DNA of 64,000 nucleotides from Perca fluviatilis (Eukaryota; Chordata; Actinopteri; Perciformes; Percidae): NCBI RefSeq assembly GCF_010015445.1, contig NC_053133.1, positions 26,270,582 to 26,334,581 of the forward strand, read 5' to 3'. Shown piece by piece: positions 36,058 to 47,415 of this stretch (position 1 is its first letter; each line of letters starts with the position of its first letter). The notes under the pieces were generated by a model. It saw only the letters and a program-made list of their open reading frames with translations, ran no database searches and was not told where the DNA came from. The position numbers and the translations under genes were made by a program.

Positions 36058-36290
36058 TTTTTTTTTTTCTTTCTCTCTTTTTTGTTTCTCTCTCTGTTTT
36101 TATGTGTCTCTCTCTTTCTTATATATGTGTGTTGTATAGATATATATGTGATATGAGAGGATAGAGAGAGAGAGATATAGAGAATATAGGAGAGATATAT
36201 GTGTATGCATAGATATAGAGAGAGTGATATATATAGAGAAGTGTGTATATAGTATATATATACACACTTCTCCCCCTTTCTTTCTTTTTT
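35405..36290. repeat. Low-complexity island: purine tract, CpG-rich block, T/GT tract
   Basis: In order: an A/G-rich tract (35405-35515); a CpG-dense segment (35516-35655) with GGCGCCGGCGCCGGCC; ACATGACATA-like words (35680-35740); GAGA; then a long T-rich/GTTTT tract with poly-T (35835-36110); and GATATA/GAGA words to 36290. No gene; the frames on both strands are compositional artefacts. Confidence 0.7.
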
Positions 36291-36836
36291 CTTATACACC
36301 TACGAAAACGCACAATATACCTGGAGACATAACACGTTGACGGAGTTTTATGCAAAGAATGAAGGAATCCAGAAACTTGTGGTGTGAAAGTGCGGACCAC
36401 TTCCTCAATGGACTGCATTCCCTCTCTGCAATGGAAGAACATTAACCCTCTTTTCACACTGTGTGTTCAAAGGGTGATGGACTGTGTGCTTTAGTAAAAT
36501 GATAATAGTGGACAAAGACAGAAGAGTTGACACATGAAGAGAGAATTTAGCTTTTTTTTATTTTCTTTAAAGATTATTTTTGGGGCTTTTTCCTTTTTAT
36601 TATGAGTGATTGGACTTTTTTTTTTATTTTCTTTTAAGATGAAAGGAGGGGCTTTCCTTTATTTTTGTGTGGATAGTGGGGGGGGGAAAGAGGGAGGGAC
36701 ACGCAGAGGCAGCAGGTGGGATTAGGACTTACCTTGAATGGCTGGAAGGAATAACTGAAAGGTTTGGGGAAACGCCATGGTATTTAGACTTATACTAAAC
36801 TGTAAACTGTCATGTCAGACTCAACAGGTTGGAGAA
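36291..36836 (+). other. Upstream region of the SNTX-like gene
   Basis: Contains two related T-rich segments (TTTAAAGATTATTTTTGGGG at about 36565 and a weaker copy) followed by ACACGCAGAGGCAGCAGGTG, a decayed piece of the SINE seen at 58745. An ATG at 36812 starts a 12-codon upstream frame overlapping the main start. No clear TATA box. Confidence 0.4.
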
Positions 36837-36927
36837 ATGGCCTCAGATAATAAGACCGTTGCTGCCCTGGGTCGACCTTTCACCCTGGGAATGCTCTATG
36901 ATGCTCGGACAGATGAACTGATCCCAG
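36837..36927 (+). CDS. SNTX-like exon 1 (91 nt)
   Basis: ATG at 36837, donor GTAAGC at 36928. Encodes the conserved short N-terminal segment containing LGRPFTLGMLYDARTD, typical of this family, and ends after one base of a glycine codon. Confidence 0.8.
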
Positions 36928-37617
36928 GTAAGCATTAACTACATTCAAAATATTTCTCAATCTATCTCTCACAGTTCTACTTAAAGGAACTCTGAAGTAA
37001 TTTCATAAAGCAGTAAAACTATTTCAACCATAGGTGTAGAAGACAATCCACTCCCCAAAAAAGATAAAAATAACCATTCAGCCCTAATCCTAACCCCTGA
37101 CCCTATGAAAATAATTAGCAAATGCTTTGTAATTCTACTATGTAGATGTGACCATTTATTTTTTGACTATATTATGGGTGCATGATAAATTGATGGTATA
37201 TTATCCTGCACAGAATATGAAAAATTGAATTGTAAATACTGTAGAATTTCAGCCGATTATTACGTCTGTGGAGCCATTTTTGCAACATCCCTGGACTACG
37301 GTTGATCTATTTTCTTACACTGCACTGTAACTTTTATTCTTGTATTTTATGTAAAGCACTTTGAGTTGCATTGTTGCTGAAATGTTCAAATAAAGCTGCC
37401 TTGCCCATGAAACCTGACTCTGATTGAGGATTGGTTCCAAATTAGTAAAAACTGTTTTTATGGTCAAATACCTTGGTACTGCAGAAATCAGGGAGTGAGA
37501 TTATTAGAGCAGAAAACAGTAGTTTTGGTGTCAATCTTAATTGTGTGTGCAGTCTTCCAACTCTTTGCATTAAAGCGGGGCTTTAATCTACTCTCAATCC
37601 AGTAGTTCCTTTATTAA
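36928..37617 (+). other. SNTX-like intron 1, left part
   Basis: No gene. About 37295-37415 has a cassette ending AAATAAAGCTGCCTTGCC that looks like the 3' end of an interspersed repeat. The rest is unassigned. Confidence 0.45.
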
Positions 37618-38524
37618 AGTGATGGTTCGGAGTAATTCACCCTAGGGTCCTTTGCACCATGACCTCGAGCCAAACACCCCCCCAGAAGCTTTTTTCACCT
37701 GGGTCTAACATTGGGAGAGTTAGCTAGAGTAGCGTTATCAGCTGAATAGCTTAGCACAGGGGCTAACGGACCCACGTTTGTATCTCGTAAGTTACCCCAC
37801 TAATAATGCCCGAAATGATACCAAACGTCTACAGTAGTACAAATAGGTTATGCTCTCATAAAACGATGGATTGGAAAGTTTGTAAGTACACCAGAAGTTT
37901 ATGTAAATAACACTTGCCTGCTGGCTTCTGCTCTCTGCTGTTGTTGCTGCTGTAAGACGAGTGCTTAGAGCCGTCTACAAATTACAACACCGAAAAGAGA
38001 TGCAACAAAAATATTTTTTAATTTAACTTTTTTTTTAAGTAAGTGCTGTAGTATAACTAGCAGGAGACAAGTAATAATTGAGGTAAGTTTGGAGACATTA
38101 CCTTATTTAATCATTGAATTAATAAATATTTTTGTTGCATCTCTTTTCGGTGTAGTAATTTGTAGACGGCCCTAAGCACTCGTCTAACTGCAGGTAACAG
38201 CAGCAGCAACAGAGAGCAGAAGAGAGCAGGCAAGTGTTCATAAACTTCTGGTGTACTTACAAACTTTCCACTCCATCGTTTTATGAGAGCATAACCTATT
38301 TGTACTACTTGTAGACGTTTGGTATCATTTCAGGCATTATTAGTGGGGTAACTTACAAGATACAAACGTGGGTCCATTAGCCCCTGCGCTAAGCTATTCA
38401 GCTGATAACGCTACTCTAGCTAACTCTCCCAATGTTCGACCCAGGTGAAAAAAGCTTCTGGGGGGTGTTTGGCTCGAGGTCATGGTGCAAAGGACCCTAG
38501 GGTGAATTACTCCGAACCATCACT
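37618..38524. mobile_element. Palindromic TTAA-flanked MITE in SNTX-like intron 1
   Basis: TTAA at 37614-37617 and 38525-38528; ends AGTGATGGTTCGGAGTAATT and its complement. Arms of about 400 bp (37618 to about 38035, and about 38118 to 38524) are highly similar, so nearly the whole 907 bp can fold back. Non-coding. It ends about 140 bp before exon 2. Confidence 0.85.
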
Positions 38525-38665
38525 TTAATATAGAAGCTGTTTAGGGAACTGCAGAAGAATATGCTGCAACATGTAGAAATCTAAATGATTGTCAGTTTTC
38601 TGTGACTTTACATTAAAATGATTTTCCTGCTTTATCAGATGACTGATGGTTTCAAACTTCCGTAG

Positions 38666-40009
38666 GTTTGACAATGTGGGATGATAAAACTCTACAAGAC
38701 AAGATAACTGAAAGCTCTCAACACTCCAGTGCATTTGACATAGCTGCATCTGACTCCACTGAATCCAAGTGCACTCTGCTGGATGTTGAAGCTTCTCTGA
38801 AGGTCAGTTTCCTGGGTGGACTGATTGAAGTTGAAGGATCTGCCAAGTATCTGAATGATCAGAAGAAATTCCACAATCAGAGCAGAGTGACACTTCAGTA
38901 CAAAGCTACCACCAACTTCAAGCAGTTAATGATTGATCATCTAACCATGGAGCCCCAACAGATGGATGTCATTCAGAAGAGCTCAGCAACACATGTAGTC
39001 ACAGGCATCCTTTATGGGACAAATGCTTTCTTTGTGTTTGACAGTGAAAAGTTGGAGGCCAGCAGCGTTCAGGACATCCAGGGCAGCATGCAAGCTGTAA
39101 TAAAGAAGATCCCCTCATTTGATTTCGAGGGGAAAGTTAAGATTCAGCTGACTGATGAAGAAAAAGCCCTGACACAGAAATTCTCCTGCAAATTCTACGG
39201 AGACTTCATTCTTGAAAGCAACCCTGCAACATTTGAAGAGGCAGTGAATACCTATGTACAACTCCCAAAGCTACTGGGAGAAAAAGAAGAGAAGGCTGTT
39301 CCAGTGCACGTCTGGCTGATGCCGCTGAAGAATTTCAACCCCAAAGCTGCTGAGCTGAAGAAAGAGATCACAGACAAATCAGTATGGAATGCCCAGGATA
39401 ATCTAGAAGATTTAAGGGAAATAGCAATGAGATGCAACGATTCTCTAGAAGACAAAGTGATAGAGAATTTTCCTGTGATTCATAAACCGTTGAGCACTTT
39501 CCAAAAATTGTGTGGTTATTTTAATAATAAAAATAATTTAACATTAAAAAAAAATTTTAATTTACTCAAAAAAAAAAAAAAAAGAAATCAACTAGATCCA
39601 CCAACTATCAGAAGATAGACAAGTCACCGATACAGGTACTGATCCAAAACGTAATGCTCTTGCGGTTTCACTCGAAATGCAATCGCACTTCATAAGAAAT
39701 GGGCGCCACTTGATGTGATGGCCGATTACTTGAACTTCCCTAAATTAGGAAGTACCAATGAAGATCCATGGTACTACTCAGATGAAGTTGTTACCAAAAT
39801 GAGAGAAAAAGCCAAAGCTTTCCATCAAATTGCCAACCCACTGAAGAACAACAGTCGATTCCGTTTCCTCATAGCAACCATTGCAAACAAGAACTACACA
39901 GGCGCAACCATCTACCATTACAAGAACCACATCCTGGTCAGTGAAGATTTTTCAAAACCTGTCCTCCCTCCTGTGGAGACCATCACAGACAGAAGAGATC
40001 TCATCTGGT
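38666..40009 (+). pseudogene. SNTX-like exon 2, broken
   Basis: Acceptor CTTCCGTAG ends at 38665; donor GTAAGT at 40010. The first part (38666 to about 39510) matches the MACPF/CDC-like and following helical region without stops. About 39515-39600 becomes A-rich and lysine-rich, stopping at 39616. Homology returns at about 39703-40009 (thioredoxin-like region) in a frame that is open but not continuous with the first. The total length is about a tenth below what the family would predict, so the lesion is a partial replacement or deletion rather than a simple point change. Confidence 0.75.
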
Positions 40010-40131
40010 GTAAGTCTGTTTCCATGCTTTTTTGATTAAAAAAAAACATGCTGTACTTATAACTCTCCTCCAGAAACCTGTTTGACCATCAGAATAACTG
40101 ACAACACATTTTGTTTTGGTCTCTCCATCAG

Positions 40132-40697
40132 ATGCCTGTGATCTCAACCTGGACCCAAACACTGCAAACTACCACCTCACTCTGTCTGAGAGGAACAAGA
40201 AGGCAACACATGGAGCACGGCAGTCATATCCTGATCGCCCAGAGAGGTTTGATAAACATCCTCAGGTGTTGTGCAAAGAGAGCTTATCTGGGCAACATTA
40301 CTGGGAGTTTGAGTGGAATGATTCTTCTGAAGAAGCTATTTATGTTGCCATTGCATACAGTGAAATTGAGAGAAAATCAGGCCGTCCAGATAGTCTAATT
40401 GGAAGAAATACCATATCATGGGCTTTTGGCAAAACTGCTGATTCTGGAAATAAGAAACACTCACTTAAAGCATTTTATAATAATCAGGTGTTGTGGAGCA
40501 GTCCTTATCCCTCTGATGACTGTAACAGAGTTGGGGTGTATCTGGACTGGCCTGCTGGCACTCTGTCCTTCTACAGAGTCTCCTCTAACACACTGAGACA
40601 CTTCTACACCTTTCGCACCACATTCACTGAGCCTGTTTACCCAGGATTCATGGTCTATTATGAACAAAACTATGCATACCTGTGTCCACTTGAATAG
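40132..40697 (+). CDS. SNTX-like exon 3: PRY-SPRY (B30.2) domain
   Basis: Acceptor CTCTCCATCAG ends at 40131; TAG at 40695-40697. A full B30.2 domain in order: PRY strand with LDPNTAN and LTLSE; RFD... VLCKESLSGQHYWEFEW; SPRY core with SWAFGK; VGVYLDWPAGTLSFYRVSS; and the closing YPGF segment. No stops; phase joins exon 2's donor to give a tyrosine codon. B30.2 domains are protein-binding modules. The exon could still be functional if spliced to another upstream exon. Confidence 0.88.
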
Positions 40698-41894
40698 GAG
40701 TAATACTTCTCGGATTCTTGGTCTGTAAATGGGGATATGGGTTTACATTTTATCTTGAACATGATTCACAAATTTTAAACAATGCATTCAAACCCAGAGG
40801 GACCAGGAACATTGATGATGTAATCAATAGCTGGCTGTATGTGTGATTTTCTATCAATATGTTCACGTTGATTTGATGATTTCATTGCTTGATAGATAAC
40901 ATATCTATTTTTAATATTGAGTTTCTATTCTAATTCTTGATAGTTAAAGATAAAGAGCTTATATTGATACACAAGTGCTTCGTCAACACTTGTATGTTAA
41001 AATATAACTCATAGCTGATGAAAAAAGATTAAGTTATTTTGTTGAAATGATCATCATAAATTAGCTTAAGTGCCTTTTTGTTTTATTTAGCATTTAGTTT
41101 TTCTTTGTTCAGTATTTTCTTAAATAGTTGTCAGGAAGGAATCATGAAGTTAGTCTTTAAAGTCTGTACCTTAAGCTTGACTTTGAGAGGTAATTTCTGG
41201 TTTGGCCACCGTAGGAGTTGAAATGCACTCGGAATAGGAGAAAGTAATTTTCAGTTGGTTGTCATATACAATTTCACCACTAGATGGGATACATTCTTAC
41301 ACAATGTAGCTTTAAGTACATTGCTGATGTTCATAGAGTTGAAGAAATGTATTTTCCTGTTAATCAGTTGATGTTGATTTGATGCACAGCCTACTTCTCA
41401 AACTGCTTAGTGCTTCACAATCAGTTTCAACTTTCATCGCGTGTTACATCACAAATAATTATTTCTATTGTAACTTTGTATTTTATTTCCTGATACATAA
41501 AGATACTGAGCGTGTATAAACATGTGGTTGCTTTGTCTTTCCAAGTTATTATAACTCATAGCTCTAAAAGAACAAGGAGTCCCTGGTAACATAATTTTGT
41601 TGCAAACCCTGCTGATGTTTACAGAGCTGAAGAAATGTCAGATTCCTGTGACACTGCAACACCTGTTGGATATGTTTACTCTCTTCTTGAGCAGAATATT
41701 CAATAAAGTGGAGACCTGACTTCACCACTGTGTGCTACTTTCTTTATTTTAGATTAAAAAGTTGACTGTACCAAATATTAAAACCTGTAGTATTCATGAC
41801 ACATTCACATGTTTAAATGCAAATAACCCTAAAATGATAGAACATAAATCCTCCCAAGGTGGCGTTGTCGATATATAAAACACCGGTTATATGT

Positions 41895-41895
<1 letters not shown>
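40698..41895 (+). other. 3' flank of the SNTX-like gene
   Basis: Probable 3' UTR of about 1 kb: an AATAAA signal occurs at 41702-41707 shortly before a GTGTGCTAC-rich region. No other gene seen. Confidence 0.45.

Positions 41896-41977
<82 letters not shown>
41896..41977. repeat. (TG)n-(TA)n compound microsatellite
   Basis: About 62 bp of TG followed by about 19 bp of TA, interrupted on the right by the Tc1-type MITE; TA repeats resume at 42509-42525. Confidence 0.85.
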
Positions 41978-42508
41978 CAGTACAGGCCAAAAGTTTGGAC
42001 ACACCTTCTCATTCAATGTGTTTCTTTATTTTCATGACTATTTACATTGTAGATTTTCACTGAAGGCATCACAACTATGAATGAACACATATGGAATTAT
42101 GTACTTAACAAAAAAGTGTGAAATAACTGAAAACATGTCTTATATTTTAGATTCCTCAAAGTAGCCACCCTTTGCTTTTGTTGATAACTCTGCAAACCCT
42201 TGGCGTTCTCTCAATGAGCTTCATGAGGTAGTCACCTGAAATGGTTTTCACTTCACAGGTGTGCTTTGTCAGGGTTAATTAGTGGAATTTTTTCCCTTAT
42301 TAATAAAAAAGCAAAGGGTGGCTACTTTGAAGAATCTAAAATATGACATGTTTTCAGTTATTTCACACTTTTTTGTTAAGTACATAATTCCATATGTACA
42401 TAGTCATAGTTTTGATGCCTTCAGTGAGAATCTACAATGGAAATAGTCATGAAAATAAAAAGGAAACGCACTGAATGAGAAGGTGTGTCCAAACTTTTGG
42501 CCTGTACT
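41978..42508. mobile_element. Tc1/mariner-type MITE, copy 2
   Basis: Same family as 6941-7474, inverted relative to it: starts CAGTACAGGCCAAAAGTTTG and ends CCTGTACT within TA repeats. About 531 bp, no coding capacity. Confidence 0.85.
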
Positions 42509-42525
42509 ATATATATATATATATT

Positions 42526-43073
42526 TTGCAGGAACTTCTTTCTGTCCGTCTGTCATGCGCATATCTCTCGAACCGTTAGTCTGATGGATTTCAAACTTGA
42601 CAGGTGTCTACTACGGGCACGAGTAAGTGCAGTGCAGTGACGTTGTTTGGATTAGAAAATGCAAAAGATATCGGTAAAAGAAGCACACATTGGCTTTTGC
42701 GGCCCTATCTGCTGGCCACTCCCCCTCTCACACTACACACTGACTGAGCTCAGTGCAGGACCAGACACAGAGAGGAAGAAAGCAGCGGAGCTTTGGCAGC
42801 TAAAATGTGACACCTCAGACCCACAAAAATGTGCAAAGTTGCACTACTTTGGACTGTCTTTGACTTTGAATAAACAAACCACAAATTCACAATTTTAAGG
42901 ACGTTTTAGAATCCCACACATGCAAAGCACAGCCAGCTACAGACAAGTGGCAGCGAGACGTATCTGTATATGTGTGTCCGTGTTTGGGGGGAAGGTAACC
43001 TGCACATTACACGCAGACGCCACATGCAGAGCGCTTTAGAACAGCAGGGGGCTCTTTTCCTGCTATTGTATTG
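42526..43073. other. Non-coding, repeat-like
   Basis: Begins TTTTGCAGGAACTTCTTTCT and continues with sequence of a teleost repeat style; short open frames only. No gene. Confidence 0.4.
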
Positions 43074-43709
43074 AAGTGCTCATATTATGCTCATTTTCAG
43101 GTTCATATTTGTATTTTGAGGTTGTACCAGAATAGGTTTACATGGTTTAATTTTCAAAAAACACCATATTGTGGTTGTACTGCACATTGCTGCAGCTCCT
43201 CTTTTCACCCTGTGTTCAGCTCTCTGTTTTAGCTACAGGGTAAGACATCGCACTTCTTTACCAGCTTTGTTGGGAGTCGTACATGCGCAGTACCTAGGTA
43301 AGCATCACATCAGATAGTTATCTGTTTCTCCAACTTCAGTCAGTACAAGGCAGGATTAGTTGGGAGATTTCTTCTAAACGAGGGTGCACTTCCAACTTTG
43401 GGTGGAATACCTGCAGAACATGGACATATGGTGAACTAGTCTGTGTTGTAGCAGTGTTTTGCCATTGAGAACGAGCTAGCTTGCTACGGTTAGCCCCCCT
43501 CGTTTCGGCTAGTGATGTAGAAAGCCCTGCAGATTTTGAACAGCTCACCCAGAGACTGAAGGCAAAAGACATTCAGGAAACTGTATCTCACTCAAAACAA
43601 CATGGATGTTTTTTTTCCAAGTTTGCATGCGTGTGGAAGCACCAGAGACACAAAATAAAACCCCAAATCCCAGAACAAAATGTTTTTTTCATAATATGGG
43701 CACTTTAAG
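43074..43709. mobile_element. MITE with AAGTGCTCATATTATG ends
   Basis: Left AAGTGCTCATATTATGCTCA and right CATAATATGGGCACTT are inverted. About 636 bp. A diverged relative spans about 44465-44825 (AGCATCATATTTGTACTC, CATTGCTGCAGCTCCTC shared). Non-coding. Confidence 0.7.
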
Positions 43710-43734
43710 TTGCTGTTAGCTGGCAGAACATAAC

Positions 43735-44028
43735 GTAATCTCAGAGCTGAACCTGGCAGACACAGTTTTCATTAGACTCACCCTGGGTCGGATATACCCC
43801 AACCCGCCCACTTCGCTCTGCATCAGCCAACCTGCTCGCTGCCCCCTCACAGCGAGGGACAACTAGTCACTCAACGAAATCCCGACCGTTCACTGTCTTG
43901 GCTCTTAAATGGTGAAATGAGCTCCCCATCGACATCAGGATGGCCGAAAGCCTACGTATCTTCCGCCGAAGGCTAAAAACACATCTCTTCCGACTGCACC
44001 TCGGATAAAAAAAAGTTTGTGTGTGTGT

Positions 44029-44065
<37 letters not shown>

Positions 44066-44215
44066 CTTGAACCTGCACTTTCATATGGCTCTTTGTAGTT
44101 CTGCTTATTTAAAGCTAATGTACTTGCACTTGCTACTTGTTGTCTGGTGTTTGTACCTTTAGGGTTGAAAGCACTTAATAGGAAGTCGCTTTGGATGTAA
44201 TGTAATGTAACTGTC
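43735..44215 (+). mobile_element. 3' end of an L2-type LINE
   Basis: About 43870-43990 encodes, with one stop, the extreme C-terminus of a LINE ORF2: NELPIDIRMAES... RLKTHLFRLHLG. The 3' terminus AGTCGCTTTGGATGTAATGT with TGTAA repeats is typical of the L2 clade. (TA)n at about 44030-44062 interrupts the 3' UTR. 5'-truncated. Confidence 0.7.
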
Positions 44216-45094
44216 CATGTACTGTAGCGTGCAACTGTAAATATGTACAGATGTACACCTTGGCACTTGAAATATTTTGTGGGCTTTTTTATCATGAAGT
44301 GTGTCCACCTTAATTTTTTGATTATGTATGTAATTGCTTCCTTTGTATAATATCAATAAAGTATTATTAAAAAGTCTAAGTGTTATCATCATTTACTTGA
44401 TTTGAAATATTAAAACTGGATTTTAACTTAAACTCAGCACACAAGTTAAAATGCAACCTTGATTTAAAGAGCTCCTTTTCAGCATCATATTTGTACTCTT
44501 GGGGTCTACTAGAATAGTTTTACATGCTTTGATGTTTCTCATACTGCCCATTGCTGCAGCTCCTCAGTCTGAAACACTGTCTGAGGTCTTGGTCTGCCTT
44601 CCTGAAAAGCCCGGTCTGCTCTGATTGGTCAGCAGGCCCACTCTGTTGTAATTGGTCAACCAAGTAAAAATAAACCACTGGGCAGGCTGTGCTTGCTCAG
44701 GCAGCACCTATGGGCAGCACATGTGAAAAACTGGACTGGCTTTCTCAATCAATGACATCACTAATTGAGGAATTTCAAATAGGAATTTGGGTAGTTTTGG
44801 GGCTCTTTAATAAGACTTTATAAGTTCTAGTTTAGTTTTAATGTCACGTATATTTCTACCATGCCATCAAACTGGCTGGTTGTCCAACCCGCAAACGCAG
44901 CACGCTGTTGTGCGGATGAAAACAGTCTCAAAGGTTATAAAGTAAACAAGCCAAGTTAGCCCTCTCAGCTAATTATGTGTAAACTAATATAGCCAAAGGT
45001 AATAAATTAAATAAAAACACAGAGGCTCCGTAACCTCAATCAGCGTGAACCAAGACAGCCCACACAACTTTATTTAATCCTATATTAACAGCAG
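44216..45094. other. Repeat-derived intergenic sequence
   Basis: Includes the diverged MITE relative at about 44465-44825. Nothing coding recognised. Confidence 0.4.
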
Positions 45095-46400
45095 CACCAT
45101 TCTCCTCTCATCTCTGCCATCAACAAGGCATTTTGACCCAGAGAACTGCCACTCACCGGGTATTTTCTCTTTCTTCTGATCTCTGTCAACCTGAGAGATT
45201 TTGTGAAAATAACAGTAGATCATCACCAGTTCTATGAAAAACTTTGTGAGACACTTTCTGGTCTGGTACCAAAAACCTTTTAAAGTCATTTATATCACCT
45301 TACTTCGTCATTGTGATACTGGTTTGAACTTCAGCAGACTGTCCTGACTGTCTACAATGCATGGCGTAGCTGCCACGTGATTGGATGATTAGATATTTAT
45401 ACATATAGATATTTATACATATTTTAAATAGCCTACACATTTTTTATTTATGACATTTTAATGACATACATGATTCATTTCACAGCTAGTTGGCTTGGTT
45501 CCAGGCTTAAAACTCTTTATATAAACATTTAATTAAACTTCAATAAAGATAAATGAATTGGGGAAATCACTTCCGGAAGTGGAGCTGTTCCAAAAGTGGG
45601 CGGTCATTGTTGGTTGCATGATGTCGGTATGAATGAATATTAATTTGGGGCATTCCACTGACTATTTTAGGGCAACTAATGGGCGTGACATGAAGCTGCC
45701 AATTAGACATTTAGAGTGGATTGTGATTTATAAAGGGAAACTGACGTAGGACGTACGTGCACCACAGTGTGACTACCTGTTACCAGTTTATAAATATTTT
45801 ACATAGCCCATCTGCCTGGTTGTCCATCAACTGGGGGGTGATCAGCTGCTGTAAATCTTTTTTTAATGGCGAAAACTAAACAGGAAACTAACGTTTTTGA
45901 TAAAAAGCAGTCACATTTACATGGGTTTCATATTCCTTGGTTAGTACTTGTGGAGGCATTATATAATTAGGCCTACATGAAATGTGCAGAATGATTTTTT
46001 TTACATTGGATATGGCCTTTTCTGTCTAAGTCCCCATCATTTAGCTCTTCTAGGTCAGAACACTTATTCAGCCTGTTAGTCACACACAACAAAGACACCC
46101 ATCAGCAAACTTGCCGAGCTGAGCGGCACCACAGTGTGACTACCAAGGGGGTAAGCCTCTCCCCAGAACACGTAGCTCCTATGGCGCCATTTTGATGCTG
46201 CCAAGCCATCACCTCCTGTATGCATTGCATATCTGCCACATAATTGGCTGATTAGATATTTATACATATAGATATTTTACATAGCCTACACATTTTTTAT
46301 TTATGACTTTTTAATGACATACATAGGACTTTAAGTTCTGTTTTTTTGTGGTCATGATTCATTTCGCAGCTTGTTGGCTTGGTTCCATGCTTAAAACTCC
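45095..46400. repeat. Teleost repeat plus direct duplication
   Basis: About 45095-45410 is a widespread fish repeat (CAAGGCATTTTGACCCAGAG and GTGATTGGATGATTAGATAT). About 45355-45511 is repeated at about 46215-46400 (TTAGATATTTATACATATAG, GTTGGCTTGGTTCCA). The 700 bp between carries unrelated sequence without a gene. Confidence 0.5.
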
Positions 46401-46439
46401 ATTAATTTTGACGTCACTTTGACTTTCTTTACTTTTTTC

Positions 46440-46830
46440 GACATACTATACTATAACTTTTTTGTGCTTTTTATTGTATAGTATGTCACAAAATGTCAAA
46501 AAAGTCATAGTATAGTATGTCGAAAAAAGTCATAGTATAGTATGTTGAAAAAAGTCATAGTATAGTATGTCAAAAAAAGTCAAAAAAAGTCATAGTATAG
46601 TATGTCAAAAATAATAAAAAAATCATAGTATAGTATGTTGAAAAAAGTAAAAGAAAATCATAGTATAGTATGTTTTTTGGTTCCATGCTTAAAACTCCAT
46701 TCATTTTGACGTCACTTTGACTTTTTTTACTTTTTTCGACATACGACTTACGACATACGACATATGACTTTTTTGTGCTTTTTATAGTATAGTCAAAAAA
46801 AGTCATAGTATAGTATGTCAAAAAATGTCA
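46440..46830 (-). repeat. Minisatellite array, inverted (minus) arm
   Basis: About ten copies of AAAAAAGTCATAGTATAGTA(TGTC), the reverse complement of the unit in the large array at 47416-51790. Two copies of AAACTCCATTNATTTTGACG-type spacer occur at about 46396 and 46690. Confidence 0.85.
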
Positions 46831-46939
46831 AAAAAAAGAAACAGTACAGATAGAAACAGTACATATTACAATTAAAGACTCACACATGGAAAATAAAATC
46901 ACAAATAAAAACAAAACAAACAAAAAGAGGCCTTTGTGA

Positions 46940-47035
46940 ATGACACGATCCTGCAGGAAGTGTTCCCGATCCTACAGGAAGTGTTCCCGATCCTACAGGA
47001 AGTGTTCCCGATCCTGCAGGAAGTGTTCATTAAAT
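46940..47035 (+). repeat. Four-copy 21-bp tandem repeat
   Basis: Four copies of a unit containing GAAGTGTTCCCGATCCTACA lie between the two arms of the larger array. Translated repeats are an artefact. Confidence 0.8.
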
Positions 47036-47224
47036 GTTATTCCCACTTACTTATAGCACAAATAAACTACACACATCTGGAAGTGTTCAGTACAGATTAC
47101 AGATTGGCAGAGGGGAACTGAATTGATTTCAGATGTTCAAGAAAAGGATATTTTATGTATATTTTGTGGAATTTAGTGGTGGAACCTTTCAATGTAGCCT
47201 TCAAATTTTCTAGCTTGGAGTTGG

Positions 47225-47415
47225 ACAAAAGTAGCCTGGTCCTACCACACTCTGGTACACTGGCCTGGTCCTACGAGACTCTGGTATATTAGCCTGGTCC
47301 TACCAGACTCTGGTACACTAGCCTGGTCCTACCAGACTCTGGTACACTAGCCTGGTCCTACCAGACTCTAATACACTAGCCTGGTCCTACGAGACTCAGG
47401 TACATTAGCCTGGTA
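47225..47415 (+). repeat. About 30-bp tandem repeat, six copies
   Basis: Units read TAGCCTGGTCCTACCAGACT plus CTGGTACAC, with small variation. It directly precedes the main array. Confidence 0.8.

Larger units (their letters stand above)
36837..40697 (+). pseudogene. Stonustoxin/verrucotoxin-like (SNTX) gene, disrupted in exon 2
   Basis: Three coding exons are recognisable: 36837-36927, 38666-40009 (broken) and 40132-40697. Family knowledge: SNTX-type proteins have a MACPF/CDC-like pore-forming N-terminal domain, a helical FAT-like domain, a thioredoxin-like domain and a C-terminal PRY-SPRY. They are venom cytolysins in stonefish, but related genes are widespread in non-venomous fish with presumed immune roles. 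Exon phases match across both introns. The frame stops at 39616-39618 after an A-rich stretch, and homology resumes in another frame near 39703 after an unrelated or scrambled segment (about 39515-39705). As assembled it cannot give a full-length product; a sequencing or assembly error in the A-rich stretch is possible. Confidence 0.75.

Noticed and set aside
35788..36299. Phe/Leu-rich and Lys-rich frames of 100-157 codons
   Set aside because: Products of poly-T/GTTTT low complexity; no domain, no splice structure.
45080..45289. Minus-strand 69-codon frame
   Set aside because: Falls in a widespread teleost repeat containing CAAGGCATTTTGACC; no gene.
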